From Nectonema munidae (lineage: Eukaryota > Nematomorpha > Nectonematoida > Nectonematidae), in NCBI GenBank assembly GCA_030549495.1, contig JAUIRK010000119.1, forward strand, positions 124,001 to 188,000: DNA of 64,000 nt. Reading direction: 5' to 3'. Shown here piece after piece: positions 1 to 13,185 of the stretch. Position 1 is the first letter of the stretch. The number at the start of each line of letters is the position of its first letter. The translations under genes and the position numbers were made by a program. Under the pieces are notes generated by a model. It searched no databases. It had not been told where the DNA came from and worked only from the letters and a program-made list of their open reading frames with translations.

Positions 1-560
1 CTTTTTCAAGCATGCTGAATTCAGCGATGATATTCATTTTTTTTTTATAAAAATCAATTAAAGTTATCAAAGCATTGATTTATATATGACAGCTCATCTT
101 AAAAAGAAACTTTTTATCTAATAATATAAAGTTTTTTACACATATATACCCATTTTTAAGCATGCGTAATTCAGTGGTGATATTCATTTTTTTTTATAAA
201 AATCAATCAAAACTGTCAAAAAAATGATTTATCCCAAAAAGAAAGGATCAGGGACGGTTTTTTGAATTAGAGAATTACGTTTAATAGAAAGTATAGGGAG
301 GTTATGAAGTTTACCGTGAGGGCATTTTACACACTTATACCCATTTTCAAGTAGGCTGTGTTTACTGGTTATATTCCTTTTTTTTTATAAATATTAGTCA
401 ACCCTGACAAAATAATTTAAATATGACAGCCCATGTCAAAATTAAAATTTTGATTCTTTTAAAGTTTTTTATACATTTCAAGTATGCAGAATTTAATGGT
501 AATGTTCATTTTTTTTATGAAATCAATAAAACCTGTCAAAAAATCGATTAAACCTGTAAA
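1..560. repeat. Degenerate tandem repeat, four units
   Basis: Four similar units begin near 5, 153, 340 and 476. Each starts with a segment like TTCAAGCATGCTGAATTCAG, followed by GATATTCATT, a T run, ATAAAAATCAAT and a CTGTCAAA block. Unit spacing is uneven (about 135 to 190 bases), so the array is old or has taken internal indels. The array may continue left of the window. I see no coding sequence in it. Confidence 0.7.
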
Positions 561-1509
561 TCAAAGTCAAATATATAAACATAAAAATAACTTCTATTTG
601 CAGTTTTCTCTGGTGATTATTTTCTTAATTTATTTAATAAACCAACTTTAGGTGTTTAATTCACTCAAAATGTTTTATTCTACAGTAACTTATGTAACTC
701 GATAGGACTTCCATCTTTTTGGCTACAAATTCGTTATCGGCTTGTAGTCTCTACGTCATATTATAATTTACAGTATGTAATTTTGGTATTCATTCTATGA
801 TGATCCTTTCTTGGTAGCTCTTTTTTCATTAGAAATATATATTTTTCAATGTGTGTTCGAAAATTTTTTTATAAGGATAAAATTACTTTTTTCCTCTCAG
901 GCCTGAATATTTGTCAATCAATCTCATTTCAAAGGGTTTTTTCTTCAATTACAAAAAGTTGTCAACGTTCTTCATCCAAAAAATTATCTCTTTGACACAA
1001 AAGGAAAAAGATGGACAAATTCAATTTAAATTAAATATATCTTGATAGTGACTAAATTTTCACATATTGGCATCTGTGCCATTTTTAATAAATATGATCT
1101 TATTCTAAATTATCAGATTTCCTACCCATATTAGCTAAATGTTAACTGTAATCCTAGATGATAAGCTATAGATTTAAATATTTTTCATTTGTAAAAGAGG
1201 AACTTCTTTTTCACAGTCAAAATCTTTTTTTAAGTATATAATTAAACCACTTCCTAGTTCATTAGAACATGGTAGATCTTCCATTTAGTAAGGATACATT
1301 TTTTTTAATTATTTGTTTTGATCACATGTTCTCTTTTCAATTAGTTTTCAACTTGGTTCCTTCTCTCATACAAATTTTCAAAAGATTTTATAATACGTTT
1401 TATTTTTTTTAATAAATATTTCATACTCAAGATGATTGTAGAAAGTATTATAAGCCAAAATATACAAAAAAAAAAGTATATTTTTACTATATACCTAATA
1501 TGCAGCCAT
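561..1509. other. AT-rich sequence without recognised features
   Basis: This stretch lies between the two tandem arrays. It holds T-rich runs and no open frame with protein-like composition. I see no inverted terminal repeat or RNA-gene motif. Confidence 0.5.
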
Positions 1510-2970
1510 TTTTTGAAATTTTTTTACAGAACTGTTTTTCAGGCATACATTACTAATTCAATTGCCACTTCGAGATATTTTTTAACCGTATTATTCAAAA
1601 TCCAGTACAGAAATAAAATAAGCATAGTCGATTTGGTATAAAACAGATATTTTATTTTTTTGAAAATATTTTTGAAGACAGTATCTAGAAGTAAACCGCA
1701 AATCTGATTCAAGCTTTCAGATATTTTAAAACCATAAATGCCAAACATGAGTCCAAAAATTAAACCAGCATCATCCATTTGGCATGAAAACAGATATTTT
1801 ATTTAAATTTCAAAAATATTTCTGTAGACATTAGACGTAAATCGAAAATTTGATTGACACTTTCAGACATTTAAAACCTCTAAATGCAAAAAATGATTTC
1901 AGAAATAAAAATTATCATGGTCGAATTGGTATAAAAACATATATTTCATGTAAAATTAGAGAGAATATTTTGGAATATAGTTTTCAGTCATAAACCGCTA
2001 ATTTGATTGACACTTGCAGTAAAACCTCTAAATGCGAAAACTGTGTTCAGAAATGAAATCATCGTGATCTATTTGCTATAAAAACAAATTTTAGAACTAA
2101 ACGCAAATTTAATTTATACTTATATGTATTTTCAAATTCAAACTGCAAAAATTAAGTCCATAAATGAAACTAGCATGGTTGATTTGGAATAAAAACATAT
2201 ATTTAATTGTAAAATTTGAATGAATGTTTTTGGAGACAATTTTTAGAAGTAAACCGCAAATTTGATTAACACTTATAGGTATTTTCACATTCTAAATGTA
2301 AAAAATGAGTTGAGAAATGAAAACAGCATGATTGATTTGGTATAAAAACATATATTTCAAGAGAATATTTTTGGAGACAATTTTCAGAAGTAAACCGCAA
2401 ATTTGATTTATACTTATAGGTATTTTCAAATCCTAAATGTAAAAAATGAGTTCAAAAATGAAAACAGCATGATCGATTTAGTATAAAAACAAATATTTCA
2501 TGTAAAATTGAGAGAATATTTTTGGATATAGCTTTTAGAAGTAAACCGCAAATTTTGACTGATATTTTAAAACCTCTAAATGTGAAAAATGAGTTCAGAA
2601 ATGAAAACAGCAGGGTTGATTTGGTATAAAACATATATTTCATTGTAAAATTTGAATGAATGTTTTTGGAGACAATTTTATAAGTAAACTGCAAATTTGA
2701 TTAACACTTATAGGTATTTTCACATCCTAAACGTAAAAAATGAGTCCAGAAATGAAACTAGCATGGCCGATTTAGTATAACGCATATATTTTATGTAAAA
2801 TGTGAAGGAATGTTTTTGGAGACAATTTTCAGAAGTAAACCGCAAATTTGATTAATACTTATAGGTATTTTCAAATCCTAAATGTAAAAAATGAGTCCAG
2901 AAATGAAAGCAGCATGACCGATTTAGTATAAAAACATATATTTTATGTAAAATTTGAAGGTATATTTTAT
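1510..2970. repeat. Minisatellite/satellite array, ~145-bp unit, about ten copies
   Basis: A block reading AGTAAACCGCAAATTTGATT recurs near 1690, 1828, 1990, 2097, 2249, 2388, 2540, 2682 and 2835, that is every 110 to 158 bases. Between these blocks the same order repeats: an ACTTATAGGTATTTTCA block, a TAAATGTAAAAAATGAGT block, GAAATGAAAACAGCATGG, a GATTTGGTATAAAAACATAT block and an AGAATATTTTTGGAGACAA block. A partial unit lies at the left edge near 1530. Short open frames here follow the repeat and are not genes, because the unit is not a multiple of three. The right-hand units (2249-2960) are more alike than the left-hand ones, which suggests more recent expansion on that side. Confidence 0.85.
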
Positions 2971-3349
2971 TAGATATATTTTTGATCAATCAAAATTTTG
3001 ATTGACATTTTTTAAAAAGTAGCCATGATTATTGAAAAAATTAAATATATAAAGTGTTATGCGTTCCAAACTGTATATAATTATAAATTTTCAGGGTATT
3101 ATATAATATAGATCCTAAGTTATAAGGTTAAGTACAGATAATGTCAAAATTTTGCTGAAAAATTTAATTTTTGATTTTGATTGACAGTTTTGAACATGAA
3201 GGGGTCATTCAACTACCATAAAAATGGTTTCAAAAGATGCAGCTAGCGATTTTAGGAAAAGTCACAAAATTTGAAGGGATATGATTCAGCCAATTTTCTA
3301 CAATTAATTTTTTAGTAAACGCCCCCCCCAGCACTAATAGGGTTAAACT
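2971..3349. other. Sequence between satellite array and LINE
   Basis: This stretch is AT-rich and contains a short C run (3324-3332). The real 3' end of the neighbouring minus-strand LINE may lie somewhere here, but I cannot place it because no poly-A or microsatellite tail is visible. Confidence 0.4.
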
Positions 3350-3373
3350 TACAAAATTGAGTCATTCAAATGA

Positions 3374-6068
3374 TCATGAATTGAGGAAAAAATATGAATT
3401 AAACGGCACATTTTTGAAGCAAGATTTAAAATAAAACTTTAGGTGCGCTAATATATTAATATCATATATATTATCCCCAACAAACCACTGATCCAAATAT
3501 TCAGAGGTATTTATGAAAAAAAAAAATTTATTCTGAAGAGATCTAAATTTATTTAAAAATGTGTAATTTGAAGAGCCCCATATAATGTTACAATATAAAA
3601 AATGGGGAAGAATAAAAGCATTATACAACAGTTTTTTACAATGGAAGTCAAGATATTTTTTCATTTTCCTAAAAATTCCGAAAAGCCTGGCAACCTTTGT
3701 ATGAACAGTAGCTATATGTGAAGACCAGGATAAGTTTTCTACAAGGATTAAACCAAGGTAATTAAACTGATCCATTCTGCGTAAGCTACATCCATTCAGC
3801 ATTATGTTTAATTTAAATTTAATTTTTTGCTTAGAAAAAATCATGTAAGAACATTTATTGGTATTCAAAGAAAGTAAATTCTTCTCGCACCAATTAGAGA
3901 TATTTTGCAAACAAGTATTTGTCGTTGATACAACATCTGAAGGATCACTAAAGTTAAGAGAAAGAGGTTTATCATCAGCATAAAATGTAAGTGGCGCAGA
4001 ACTGTTGCTGCAAGAGAAAATGTCATTTATGAAAATCAAAAACAAATGTGGGCCAATGATTGATCCTTGGGGTACTCCCTTATGAATATAGAAATGATTG
4101 GAATTTTTACCACGAAAAGAGACATAGGAATCTCGATTATTGAGGAAACTACATACCCATGTCAAAATTTGTCCTCTAACGCCGAACTTGTGAATAAGAC
4201 AAGTGTGATCAACACTGTCAAAAGTTTTGTGGAAATCTAAAAATAAGGCCAAGCTTAAACTCCTCCCATAAAAATGCTTTGATATAGATTCAAGTAGTGA
4301 AAGTGCAGCGTCCTCTGTTGATCTGTTCTTAACAAACCCAAATTGTTTATGATTAAGAATGTCATGTTTATCAAGAAAGGAAATCATTTTAATAGATATA
4401 ATTTTTTCAAAAATTTTAGCAAATGCAGATAAAATGGAGATAGGTCTATAATTTTACTTTTGACTCTCTATTTTTCAAAAGGGGAATTATTTTAGATACT
4501 TTAAACTTAACAGAAAATAATCCTTCATTAAGAGAAAAATTAAAAATAAATACCTGTGAAGGACTTATGTATGGAAGAATGTCAATGATTAAACCTAGAG
4601 ATAATTTATCTTCGCCAACAGATTTTGATAATGAAGATATGGCAACATTGAGGTCATTAAGGGTAATTTCAGTTAAATAAAAGGAAGATTGGTTCATGGG
4701 AATAGAAACATCAATATAACTCAAAGAAGATGCATTAAGAATGACATCATTTGAATGTGAGAAAAAGGAAGCGAAGTCATCACAATTAAAGGAAGAACTA
4801 GTGGGAACATTTTTAGAGAACATGAAAAGGTTGTTCAGCTTTTTCCAAATCATGTTGTTTTTACCGTTAGAAAACTGATTAAAATAAAATATCGATTTAG
4901 CTTTTTTCAATTCTATTTTATACTGCTTCGGCATGTTTTTATATCTTATCAAATTTAGCTGATTTGGGAAGAGAACACTCATTTTGTACAACTTTTCTTT
5001 ATATTTTTTGAGAGAAACGAGAAAGGGAGAAAACCATGTTTCACTCTTTACTTTGTTTTTATATTTATAGCGAGGAAAACTGGCATCGAAAGATTGCTTA
5101 ATGAGATTTGAAAATGAATCATAAACAATATTGGGATCAGTAGATTCCAAGACTAAAGAAAAGTTCGTTTGAGAAATCTTTGAAACAAAAGTACCCCGAT
5201 TTTTTAAACTGAAATTTCTTTTCCATCGGTAATAATATTTAGAGGAATTTTTATGAAAAAAATTTTTAATGATAGTACAATTTGGAAAATGGTCTGAAAT
5301 GTCAAAAATTATATTGTAAGAAGAAAAAGAGGATCTGAAATTGATAAAAATATTATCAACTAAAGTAGCTGAAGTTGGAGTTATGCGATTACATTTATTT
5401 ATTGTAGGAAAAAAGCCGAAAGAATGCAAAATACCAATAAAGCTCATGTAATTAGCATCTTTATCAACATCAAAGAGATTCAAATTAAAATCACCGCTTA
5501 CTATGGTAAATTTAGAGAAAGAATGTGAAGAAAATATATTATAAAGGTAAGTATTAAAAGAAGTAATTTTTGAATTAGGAGGACGATACACCGCAAGCAA
5601 ATCAACAAATATTGAATCTAATTTAAAATGTAAATGAAGAAAGTCAAAAAGATTTTCCATACAAGAAAGATTATAGGTTGATATTATAGTGAATGATTTT
5701 TTATAAAAAAACTTCTACTCCACCACCTCTTTTACCCCTTTCTTGATAATAAAAGTTGTAGTCAGGAATTTCAAAATTAGTTGAACCAATATTCCAAATT
5801 TCGCTCAAATAATTAAATCGAAGTTAAAAGTGAATGAACTGAGCAGATTTAATAAAAAATCAAAATTAGCGTTGAGGCTTCTAATATTCAAGTCTAAGAG
5901 TTTCAAGTTTTTGTTTGAAACAAAGTTACTGTCTGAAGCAAGAATACTTGGAGAAATATACATGGTTGAACTTAAATTTTCTATATCACAATCATGAAAA
6001 AAGTAAGTATTCAAAAGATCAGGTTGAAAATAAATATAGTTTTCAGAAACACGATCCAAGTTATTCAT
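3374..6068 (-). pseudogene. LINE A ORF2: endonuclease plus reverse transcriptase, frameshifted
   Basis: The start ATG is at 6068. The N-terminal part holds the endonuclease opening (LLDLNIRSLNANFD, about 5850). The next part holds YRPP, the GDFNLN motif and the DISDHFP motif (5660-5250), all typical of APE-type nucleases. The reverse transcriptase follows: NYRPIS just upstream of 4387, then FGFVKNRSTEDA, LDFHKTFDSVDH (first catalytic Asp), GVPQGSIIGP and FYADD (catalytic Asp pair). A C-terminal region after the RT is present to 3374. At least two breaks are visible: a frameshift between 5805 and 5660 beside a T/A run, and another between 4446 and 4390. Catalytic residues themselves are kept. 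The copy cannot make a full protein as read. Confidence 0.85.
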
Positions 6069-6087
6069 GAAGAATAGAAAGATAATT

Positions 6088-7036
6088 ATTATGTTCTCGA
6101 TTTAATCATCTTGGAAAAAGAAGGACAGTCTTTATTGTAAAATTGTTTAGAACATTTCTTATCTCGACTCTTTACGCATTTAGGATGCTTTTCAACTTCA
6201 CATTTATCAAAAGTATGCTCTTTTGAAAAACAAATTTGTCAATTCACAGGTTTTTCACAATTCAGGGAAGAGTGACGATATTGGATACATTTAACGCAAT
6301 ATTTAACTTTTGGAATAAATAATTCGATTTCATATGATAAGGATCCAAAGAAAACTTTATTTTTGCAACAAATTGATTTGAAATATTCTTTTTTGAGTGA
6401 TATTACCAAATTAAAAGTTTTATCCAGCTCATTCGCTTTAAATTTGATAACTTTCTCTATAGCTTCTAAAGGAATATTCTTTTTATCAGATAATTCTTTT
6501 TTAAAACTTTCTAAACTGCCTAAATCAAGAAAGTTTGGTATATTTTAAGAATTAAACGAGGAACCCTTTGCTTATTTGTAAACTTTTCATTTTCAATTTT
6601 TTTAGAAGTTAATTCAGATTCAGCTTTTTTTTAATTCACTCTGATCCTTAAAATTAACAAAAATTTTACTATTACGTAACTTATTAGAAACAATCCTAGA
6701 TTTTTCAATGTTTTTTTACAGAAAATAAACCTTATTTAAAGTTTTTTCAGATATCTGGGTATTATAGTCATCATTCAGTTTAATAACTAAGGTATTATCA
6801 TTAAACGTAGACTTGTTCAAAAATTTGTTTTTCCCTATTTTTAATGAAACATCGGGAAAAGGTAATTTAAAAGCCTCACTATAATTCTTAGTAACGGGCT
6901 TTTGAACAAGCTTTTCGATATTCTCTAATATTTTATCTATATTTAAGGAAAACTTAAAATTCTCAATAAATTTATCAAAATGTAACTTAAAGGCATATTT
7001 ATATAAAAGGGTACATTCTGTGCGAATGCCTATCAA
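6088..7036 (-). pseudogene. LINE A ORF1: gag-like protein with CCHC zinc knuckles, broken
   Basis: The upstream part (7036-6716) is a 106-residue open stretch with a Lys-rich segment near SEAFKLPFP, as in LINE ORF1 proteins; its first codon is TTG, so the true start is unknown. The downstream part (about 6340-6088) contains CVKCIQYRHSSLNC, a C-x2-C-x4-H-x4-C knuckle. A second knuckle follows at once, but its first Cys position reads TGA, giving stop-QI-C-FSKE-H-TFDK-C. More Cys pairs follow up to the stop near 6088. The region between 6716 and 6340 has lost the frame. ORF1 proteins of this kind bind LINE RNA and form the RNP. Confidence 0.7.
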
Positions 7037-9640
7037 TGTTAGAATTACGACAATAAACTGCTCAAGTATAAATATAATTATAAATATTCACAATGCTTAT
7101 TTGTTATTTTTAATTTCTTATATTTGGTGTTTTATAATATTAGATGACTTATTTAAGTTGGAGATAAAACATCTCTATCAACATTTCAATATCCCTTTCT
7201 TGTCCTGTTTTTAATTTTAAAAAGTACCGAATCATAACAAAATTTATACGATAAATTTTCGGCATAATCACCATATTCAATAAACTTTATCACTATTAAA
7301 AATATTTCAAAATTTTTTTTCTTAATTATTGAAAAGCTTTTAAATTTCTGAACTGTACAATTCTCTACTCACAAATTTTACCCCCTTCCATCCTAAATTT
7401 CTTTCTTTCTTTATTTTTTATTTATTTTTTTTAAATGTCTTATTTTTAAAATGTCTACCAATAAAATTCACCATTTAAAAATCGGTCTAACTAATTACTC
7501 ACCCACACTTTCAAATTCTTTAGGATAAATTATTTTCAGATATCCCACTTTTTTTATTAATCATCTATAGTTCCTCTCAATCATAACTATAGTTTTTTGT
7601 TTTTAAATTTATTTTATCTTCAACAAGTTTTAAATACCTTGTTTCTTTTAGTTATTAATATACTTTTCAGTTTGCTAATTATTTATTATTTTCTAATTCT
7701 ATGATTAGTAATCAAAATTGTAGTTTTTATGTAATCTCGTAATTTTTTGATTTTATATTTTTTAAATGATCCTATAATTAATACTGTATTTAATTATTTT
7801 AAATATAAATATTTTCCTAGGAAAAGAATTATTATAAACAACTTTGATAAACTTCCCTACAAATATATATTTGCCTAAAAATTATAGCTGAAAAATCAGT
7901 TTCCTTTTACCATCATATCTTCGGTTTGCATACCGCCGTGTACATATAGCTAAGACTAAATTCATAAATAGAGTTAGGATTGTTCACAAATAACGTCAAC
8001 CAATTTTCCTTCATTTTTAACCCCTTCATTCTTAGTGATTAATACCTTTACCCTTAAAATTCATATATTTCCGTCCTGTAATTATGATCAAATATCAACC
8101 AATTATCCTTCATTTTAAATACTTTCTTCCTTAGTGAATAATAAATTTACCCTTAAAAAAACATTCACATTTTTCTTTCCTGTAATTATAATCCAATATC
8201 AATTACACAAGTTCTAGCATTGATCATACAACATATTACCTTCAAACAAATTCATCATACCTGACGTAATTATCTTCAATCATCATACAATATTTTACTA
8301 AATTCATCAGAGAAATATTTTCATCACAACATATGCAATTATCATTAATCATCATACATTATCGTATTAACCGTAATTCAACTCATCAAACGTGCTTAAT
8401 TTGTTTATTCATCATCATTTCCCTAATTTGTTATTGATCATAATCAATGTGTTTTGCCTATATGCATATCCTATATACACTGGAGCAAAGTCGCTTTCCT
8501 ATATACATGATACACACAATAATAGGAAGGCCAAAAGCGCTGCTTGATCATAATTATAATAACTTTATAACATAATTTGTCAATTTTCTTTTACCTCCCA
8601 GTTTTAGTTGACGTTAATTTGCGCTGGAAAAGTTTACTCTCCTAGAAAGAAATTAGGAGACAAGCTCATGTTTTTACACATGGAAGTTTTTAAAATAAAT
8701 GCTATAATTTAATAGATACTTGTGATGGAACAATACCAAAAACTTTAAGGATTCTGATTCTATCCAATTATCCCAATTCTGATTCGTTTTCTGGCTATTA
8801 TTACATATATGTATTACTGTGCCCAGGTATTAACTAACATATTTAATTAAGATATAATTTGACAATTGATTAGAAAAGTTTATCATCTTGCTATTAAAGC
8901 TTTACAATATTCTAGTTAACAATGTATTGGAAAGGTTTTATATAAACACATCGGGGCTTCTAGGGCATATGATCGATCAGCATTAATAAGTGCCTTCCAA
9001 CGACTTTTCTTAGCAAATTTTGGCTTCATTTTGACCCTGAGAAAGGTTGTTAGAAGACCTTTTTTAGTTATGTTCATATGCGCTTCGTAGAACCAACACA
9101 TCTATCAATAATTCCATTTTAATAATACAAAGATGTAGTATTGAGTTCAAAATAATTCCATTTTATTGAGAAAAACTTGGTTTAGTACATAGTAAAAATA
9201 TGCATTTAATCATAGTCAGATTGAAGCACTCGCAAATTATAGTGCAAACACATAAGCATCTCTTTGAAGAAAGTTTCTCTTTGGCGAGTATATATTTCTC
9301 TCGCTCACTACTGAAGAAGGAGGAGCACATAAATACTTTCTTGAGAGGAGAGACAAACTTTGAAGTTCTTTGTTCGCTTTCCACCAGTTAAGAGGGTTCT
9401 CATTGTTTGCAATCAGTTTAAATGTTAAATAATATCAGCAAAACACTTCAAAACTGAAATTAAATTCCACATTTTGCTCAATATCACTGCTGGCTGAATC
9501 TGAAGAATCAGGAAGAGTGGCAGTTTCACCGTGACTACACTTTATGTTATTTGACAGATCTTCCAACAATTTTCGGGCTTGAAATTCGTAGGATGGAAAA
9601 ATTATTAGGAAAATGTGAAGAAATGTTGGGGAGTTAGGGC
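7037..9640. other. AT-rich region, no gene seen
   Basis: Apart from the tandem duplication at 7997-8200, I see no gene, inverted terminal repeat or RNA motif here. Short frames at 7020-7214, 8916-9101 and 9163-9391 have no recognisable motif and lie in compositionally ordinary DNA. Confidence 0.5.
7997..8200. repeat. Tandem duplication, two ~100-bp units
   Basis: Unit one starts with CAACCAATTTTCCTTCATTT at 7997 and unit two with CAACCAATTATCCTTCATTT at 8096. Both then run through a CTTAGTGA block, a TTTACCCTTAAAA block and a TCCTGTAATTAT block in the same order. Divergence is visible but modest. Confidence 0.7.
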
Positions 9641-9791
9641 ATTGTCGAATTAGTATGAGAAATTAAAAATGTGTATGAATATTTTTGTAGATGATTTTCA
9701 GACACATCACTATTTCGATTTGCACTTTTACACATTTTTTAAACAGTATTGACAAAAACTTAGTCCAAAAATGAAAACAGCATGGTCGATA
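9641..9791. repeat. Isolated unit of the ~145-bp satellite
   Basis: This single segment carries the satellite blocks in the same order and orientation as the array at 1510-2970. It has GTCGAATTAGTAT, an AATATTTTTGTAGATGATTTT block, a TTTCGATTTGCACTTTTACA block, TTAGTCCAAAAATGAAAACA and GCATGGTCGAT. It lies 6.7 kb from the main array, beyond LINE A and just before the 3' end of LINE B. Confidence 0.7.
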
Positions 9792-9875
9792 AACATTCGT
9801 TTCACCGAAATTTGTTGCGCTGTAGAAAATTAATCAGACCTTTCAAATAGTTGATATCAAAGTTTGAATTACTAA

Positions 9876-9896
9876 AGAAGAAGAAGAAGAAGAAGA
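9876..9896 (-). repeat. (TTC)n microsatellite tail of LINE B
   Basis: Six to seven GAA units on the plus strand, directly after AATAAATGTC on the minus strand, form the 3' terminus of LINE B. Confidence 0.75.
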
Positions 9897-10227
9897 CATT
9901 TATTCGCAACAAATATCAACATAAAAGCACACAAAGTATATTATAAGTAGAACCAAACATTAGATTTAATAAAATAAAAGTCTTTTTATTTGTGCAGGAG
10001 TTTCAAAAGGCCGGGAAGCCGCTGAAAGGAAAACAACCCAAACATTACTTTCGTAACTATATAAATATAGCATTGTTTTATATGATACAAAAACAAAATT
10101 TAGAAAATGGATGGCAAGACAAACAAATTATATAGAAAAATAGAGTATATAAATTATATAAATAAAATTGAGTATATAATATGTAAATATGTACATAAAT
10201 GACGAGTATATATTTATTAAATGTAAC

Positions 10228-13185
10228 TCAGGTTCGATGACAAGAAAAACATTGTTTTATGTTACACTCAGAATTGTAATGATTTATATAACATTGTTTA
10301 ATTGTTTTTTTGAAAAGACTGATGGGCATGTATATATAGTATGAATTAGGTAAAATGGAGTTCCAACAATGTGGTAATTTATATTTCATGGACTGATAAT
10401 TTGCTTTAGATTTAAAAAATGGCATCTTCGCATTATTATCATCACGTAAATTATAATACATATTATGATCATAGTTAAAACTAATGAAAGAGTTAAATAT
10501 TGTAGGCAAATAATTGTTCATAAGTTTATAAGTAAAAATTAGTAGGTTATAATAAAATAGATCAGCAATTTTTAATATGTTTGATTTATAAAAAAACTGA
10601 CCAGTATGCGCAATATAATGTATATTAAAAATTAGTCTTAAAACTTTTTTTTGTGACTTATAAAGTAAGGAAAGATTTTGGTGTCCCCAAATAAGTATAC
10701 CATAATTTATATACGATAGAAAAAATGAATTGTATAGCAAAATTTTAGTGTCTGTAGGAAAAATTTTTAAAACGCTTCAAAATACCTATGATTTTAGATA
10801 ATTTAGTGTTAGTGTATGAAATGTGCTGCTTCCATTTTAAATTATCATCTATAACTTTTAACTAGATCAAAAACAAAGTTAGAAAAGTCAAGCTTAAAAG
10901 ATTTTTTCCTATTAAAGAGCATAACCTTAGATTTTTTGTAATTAATCGTCATACAGTTAGCTTGACACCACTCAAAAAGTTTATCCGTTTGCTGTGTAAA
11001 ATATTCTAGAGTTTTATCGTGTGAAAAGGGTAAGGTTATAGTTAAATCATCGGCAAAAATGAAAAATTTTAAATGATCATTTGAGTTAGGTATATCGTTT
11101 AGATAAATAAGAAACATCAGAGGGCCGAGTATCGAGCCTTGTGGAACCCCACAGGTAATGGGCAGAACGTTAGAATAAGATTTATCAATGATTACTTTTT
11201 GGCGTCTTTGGTGAAAATAAGATGATAAAAGAGACAAAGATTTCCTACCAATACCATAAAGGGCAAGCTTTTTCAGTAAAATTGAGTGTGAAACATTATC
11301 AAACGCTTTTGAGAAATCTAAAAAAATGTAAGCACACTTTGGCCTGACTCAAGATTTTGAAGAATTTCATCGATTAAACAAATAAGAAGTAACTGCGTGT
11401 TGTGAAGATTACAAAAACCAAATTGAAATTTATAGAGAATTTTATTACCTTAAAAAAAAGAAACTAGTTGAGAATACATTAACTTTTCAAATATTTTGGA
11501 TAAAATTGGTCCTATCGAGATAGGGCGGTAATTGTCAGGATTGTTTTTATCTCCTTTTTTAAAGATTGGGTGAACTATGCTAAGTTTGAAACAATGAGGA
11601 AAAATGGAATATTCCAAACAAGAATTTAGCGATAATATTGATACAAATTTTAATATGAGAGATTGAGAGACCGTAAACATCTGCAGAATGGTTCATTTCA
11701 ATATCATTTACTGCTAAAAGAATGTCATTCATGGAAAACTTTTGGTAGTCAAAGTGTATGGAAAACTGATTTACATAATTTGAGAAGTCGCCTACAGCTT
11801 CAGAACATGCAATAACATGAGAAAACTTATAGTTAAAATAGTTAGATATAGTATAACTATTATCAATCATTTCATTGTCAACTTTTAGTACAATATTTGA
11901 ATCAATGGAAGGATTGATCAATTTGTTAATTTCTTGCCAAATTTGTTTTGGACATGACTTATTCAAAAATGTTTTCTTAAAAAATTTAGTTTTTAGTGAT
12001 TTAATCTTATGTTTGATTTCATTTCTAATCGAAACATACTTATGTTTTAAATTATTACAAGACTTGGTCTTCAGTTTGAAAAAAAATCATTACGTTGTCT
12101 TATGTCCAATAAATGTTTGTCAATCCAAGGATTCTTAGGTTTGTTATAATAAGAACCTTTACTTAACTTTATCAGTTTTGTATTGCCTTTTACAAAGCTT
12201 GAAAGCATAGTATTTAATTTTTCGAAATAGTTATTAGGGTTGTCAAAATCATGCTTTAGGTAGTGATACCAATCAAAGTTGGTAATATTGAGCAAAAAGG
12301 AATTTTTATCAAACTTTCTCTTTAATGGGTATTTATTTATATTTAACGAAACTTTAAATGTAACTAAAATAGGTAGGTGGTCAGATATAAAAATAAAATG
12401 TTGAAAGCTTTGCTTAGATAATAAAAAGTTGGAGCATAAATATTATCTAATATAGTTTCATTATTAGGTCTTGTTAATTTGGATATTAATGTTTGAAAAC
12501 CATTTGACAACATAAGTTTCATAAAGGTTTGAACACATCTGTCATTATCAATTCTACGAAGATCAAGATTAAAATCTCCTAAAAAACACTCGATTTGTAA
12601 TCATGCTTATAATCAGTCAAGAAATAATCAAAGTCACTCAGAAAGGCTTCTATATTGCTATGAATAGATGTAGGTTTACGATAAATATTGTTAACAAATA
12701 TGCTGTTACATTTATCTAATAGAATAGAAATAGTAAAAACTTCGAAAAAACTGCTATAGTGAATACTATTGCAAATTGTGGACTTTACACTATTATGAAC
12801 ATAAAATCCAAATCCGCTATGAGAGCTAAGCATAGGTGGCATAAAAACAAACTCATACTTTTCTATGTCGAAGGAACTAAAGTTCATTTTTCCTAGCCAG
12901 AGTTCCTGAAGACATATAACGTGAAGTGGACAATTATTATGTGATTCAAATATGGAAATCAGACATTTTAACATATCATATTTGGGCTTAAGGGATTGAA
13001 TGTTAAGACTAATTATATTAAAATTATACAAGTTTAAATTTTTATACAGATTAACAAATTTAGATGAATTAAGGTCATTGAACATACACTGATCTTTAAA
13101 ATGTGAAGCAGAAAACAAATCAAAATATTTCTCATCAAAGTTACTAAAATCTTCGAACTTGCTTAGTTCATTAACATTTTAGGAT
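10228..13185 (-). pseudogene. LINE B ORF2: endonuclease plus reverse transcriptase, multiply broken
   Basis: The frame opens near 13185 with FEDFSNFDEKYFDLFS. It continues through ISLNIQSLKPKYDML and CLQELWL, the endonuclease start that parallels the LINE A segment. The linker region (12295-11580) includes IWQEINKLIN. Reverse transcriptase motifs follow: PIFKKGDKNNPDNYRPIS (11560), GVPQGSILGP and FIFADD (11237-10845). The C-terminal region at 10740-10228 ends with a Cys/His cluster, CNIKQCFSCH. Frameshifts or stops separate at least five open segments. The start at 13118 is an internal Met, as similarity to the LINE A N-terminus continues upstream of it. Confidence 0.85.

Larger units (their letters stand above)
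3350..7036 (-). mobile_element. LINE retrotransposon A (Jockey/CR1-like), two-ORF, decayed
   Basis: This is a non-LTR retrotransposon copy reading right to left. It carries a gag-like ORF1 with zinc knuckles (7036 to about 6088) and then, about 20 bases further on, an ORF2 with an apurinic-type endonuclease and a reverse transcriptase (6068 to 3374). Gene order and the short ORF1-ORF2 gap are normal for the Jockey/CR1 clades. The 5' end is not defined; ORF1 shows no upstream ATG in frame, so the copy may be 5' truncated near 7036. The 3' end is placed just past the ORF2 stop. The exact clade would need a reverse-transcriptase tree. Confidence 0.85.

Noticed and set aside
1539-2694. Minus-strand open frames at 1539-1778 and 2452-2694 that resemble each other
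   Set aside because: Their similarity comes from the satellite unit they lie in, and the unit length is not a multiple of three.
1510-2970. Regularly spaced repeats resembling a CRISPR array
   Set aside because: The whole ~145-base unit repeats with drift; there are no short identical repeats with unique spacers, and the setting is a eukaryotic genome.
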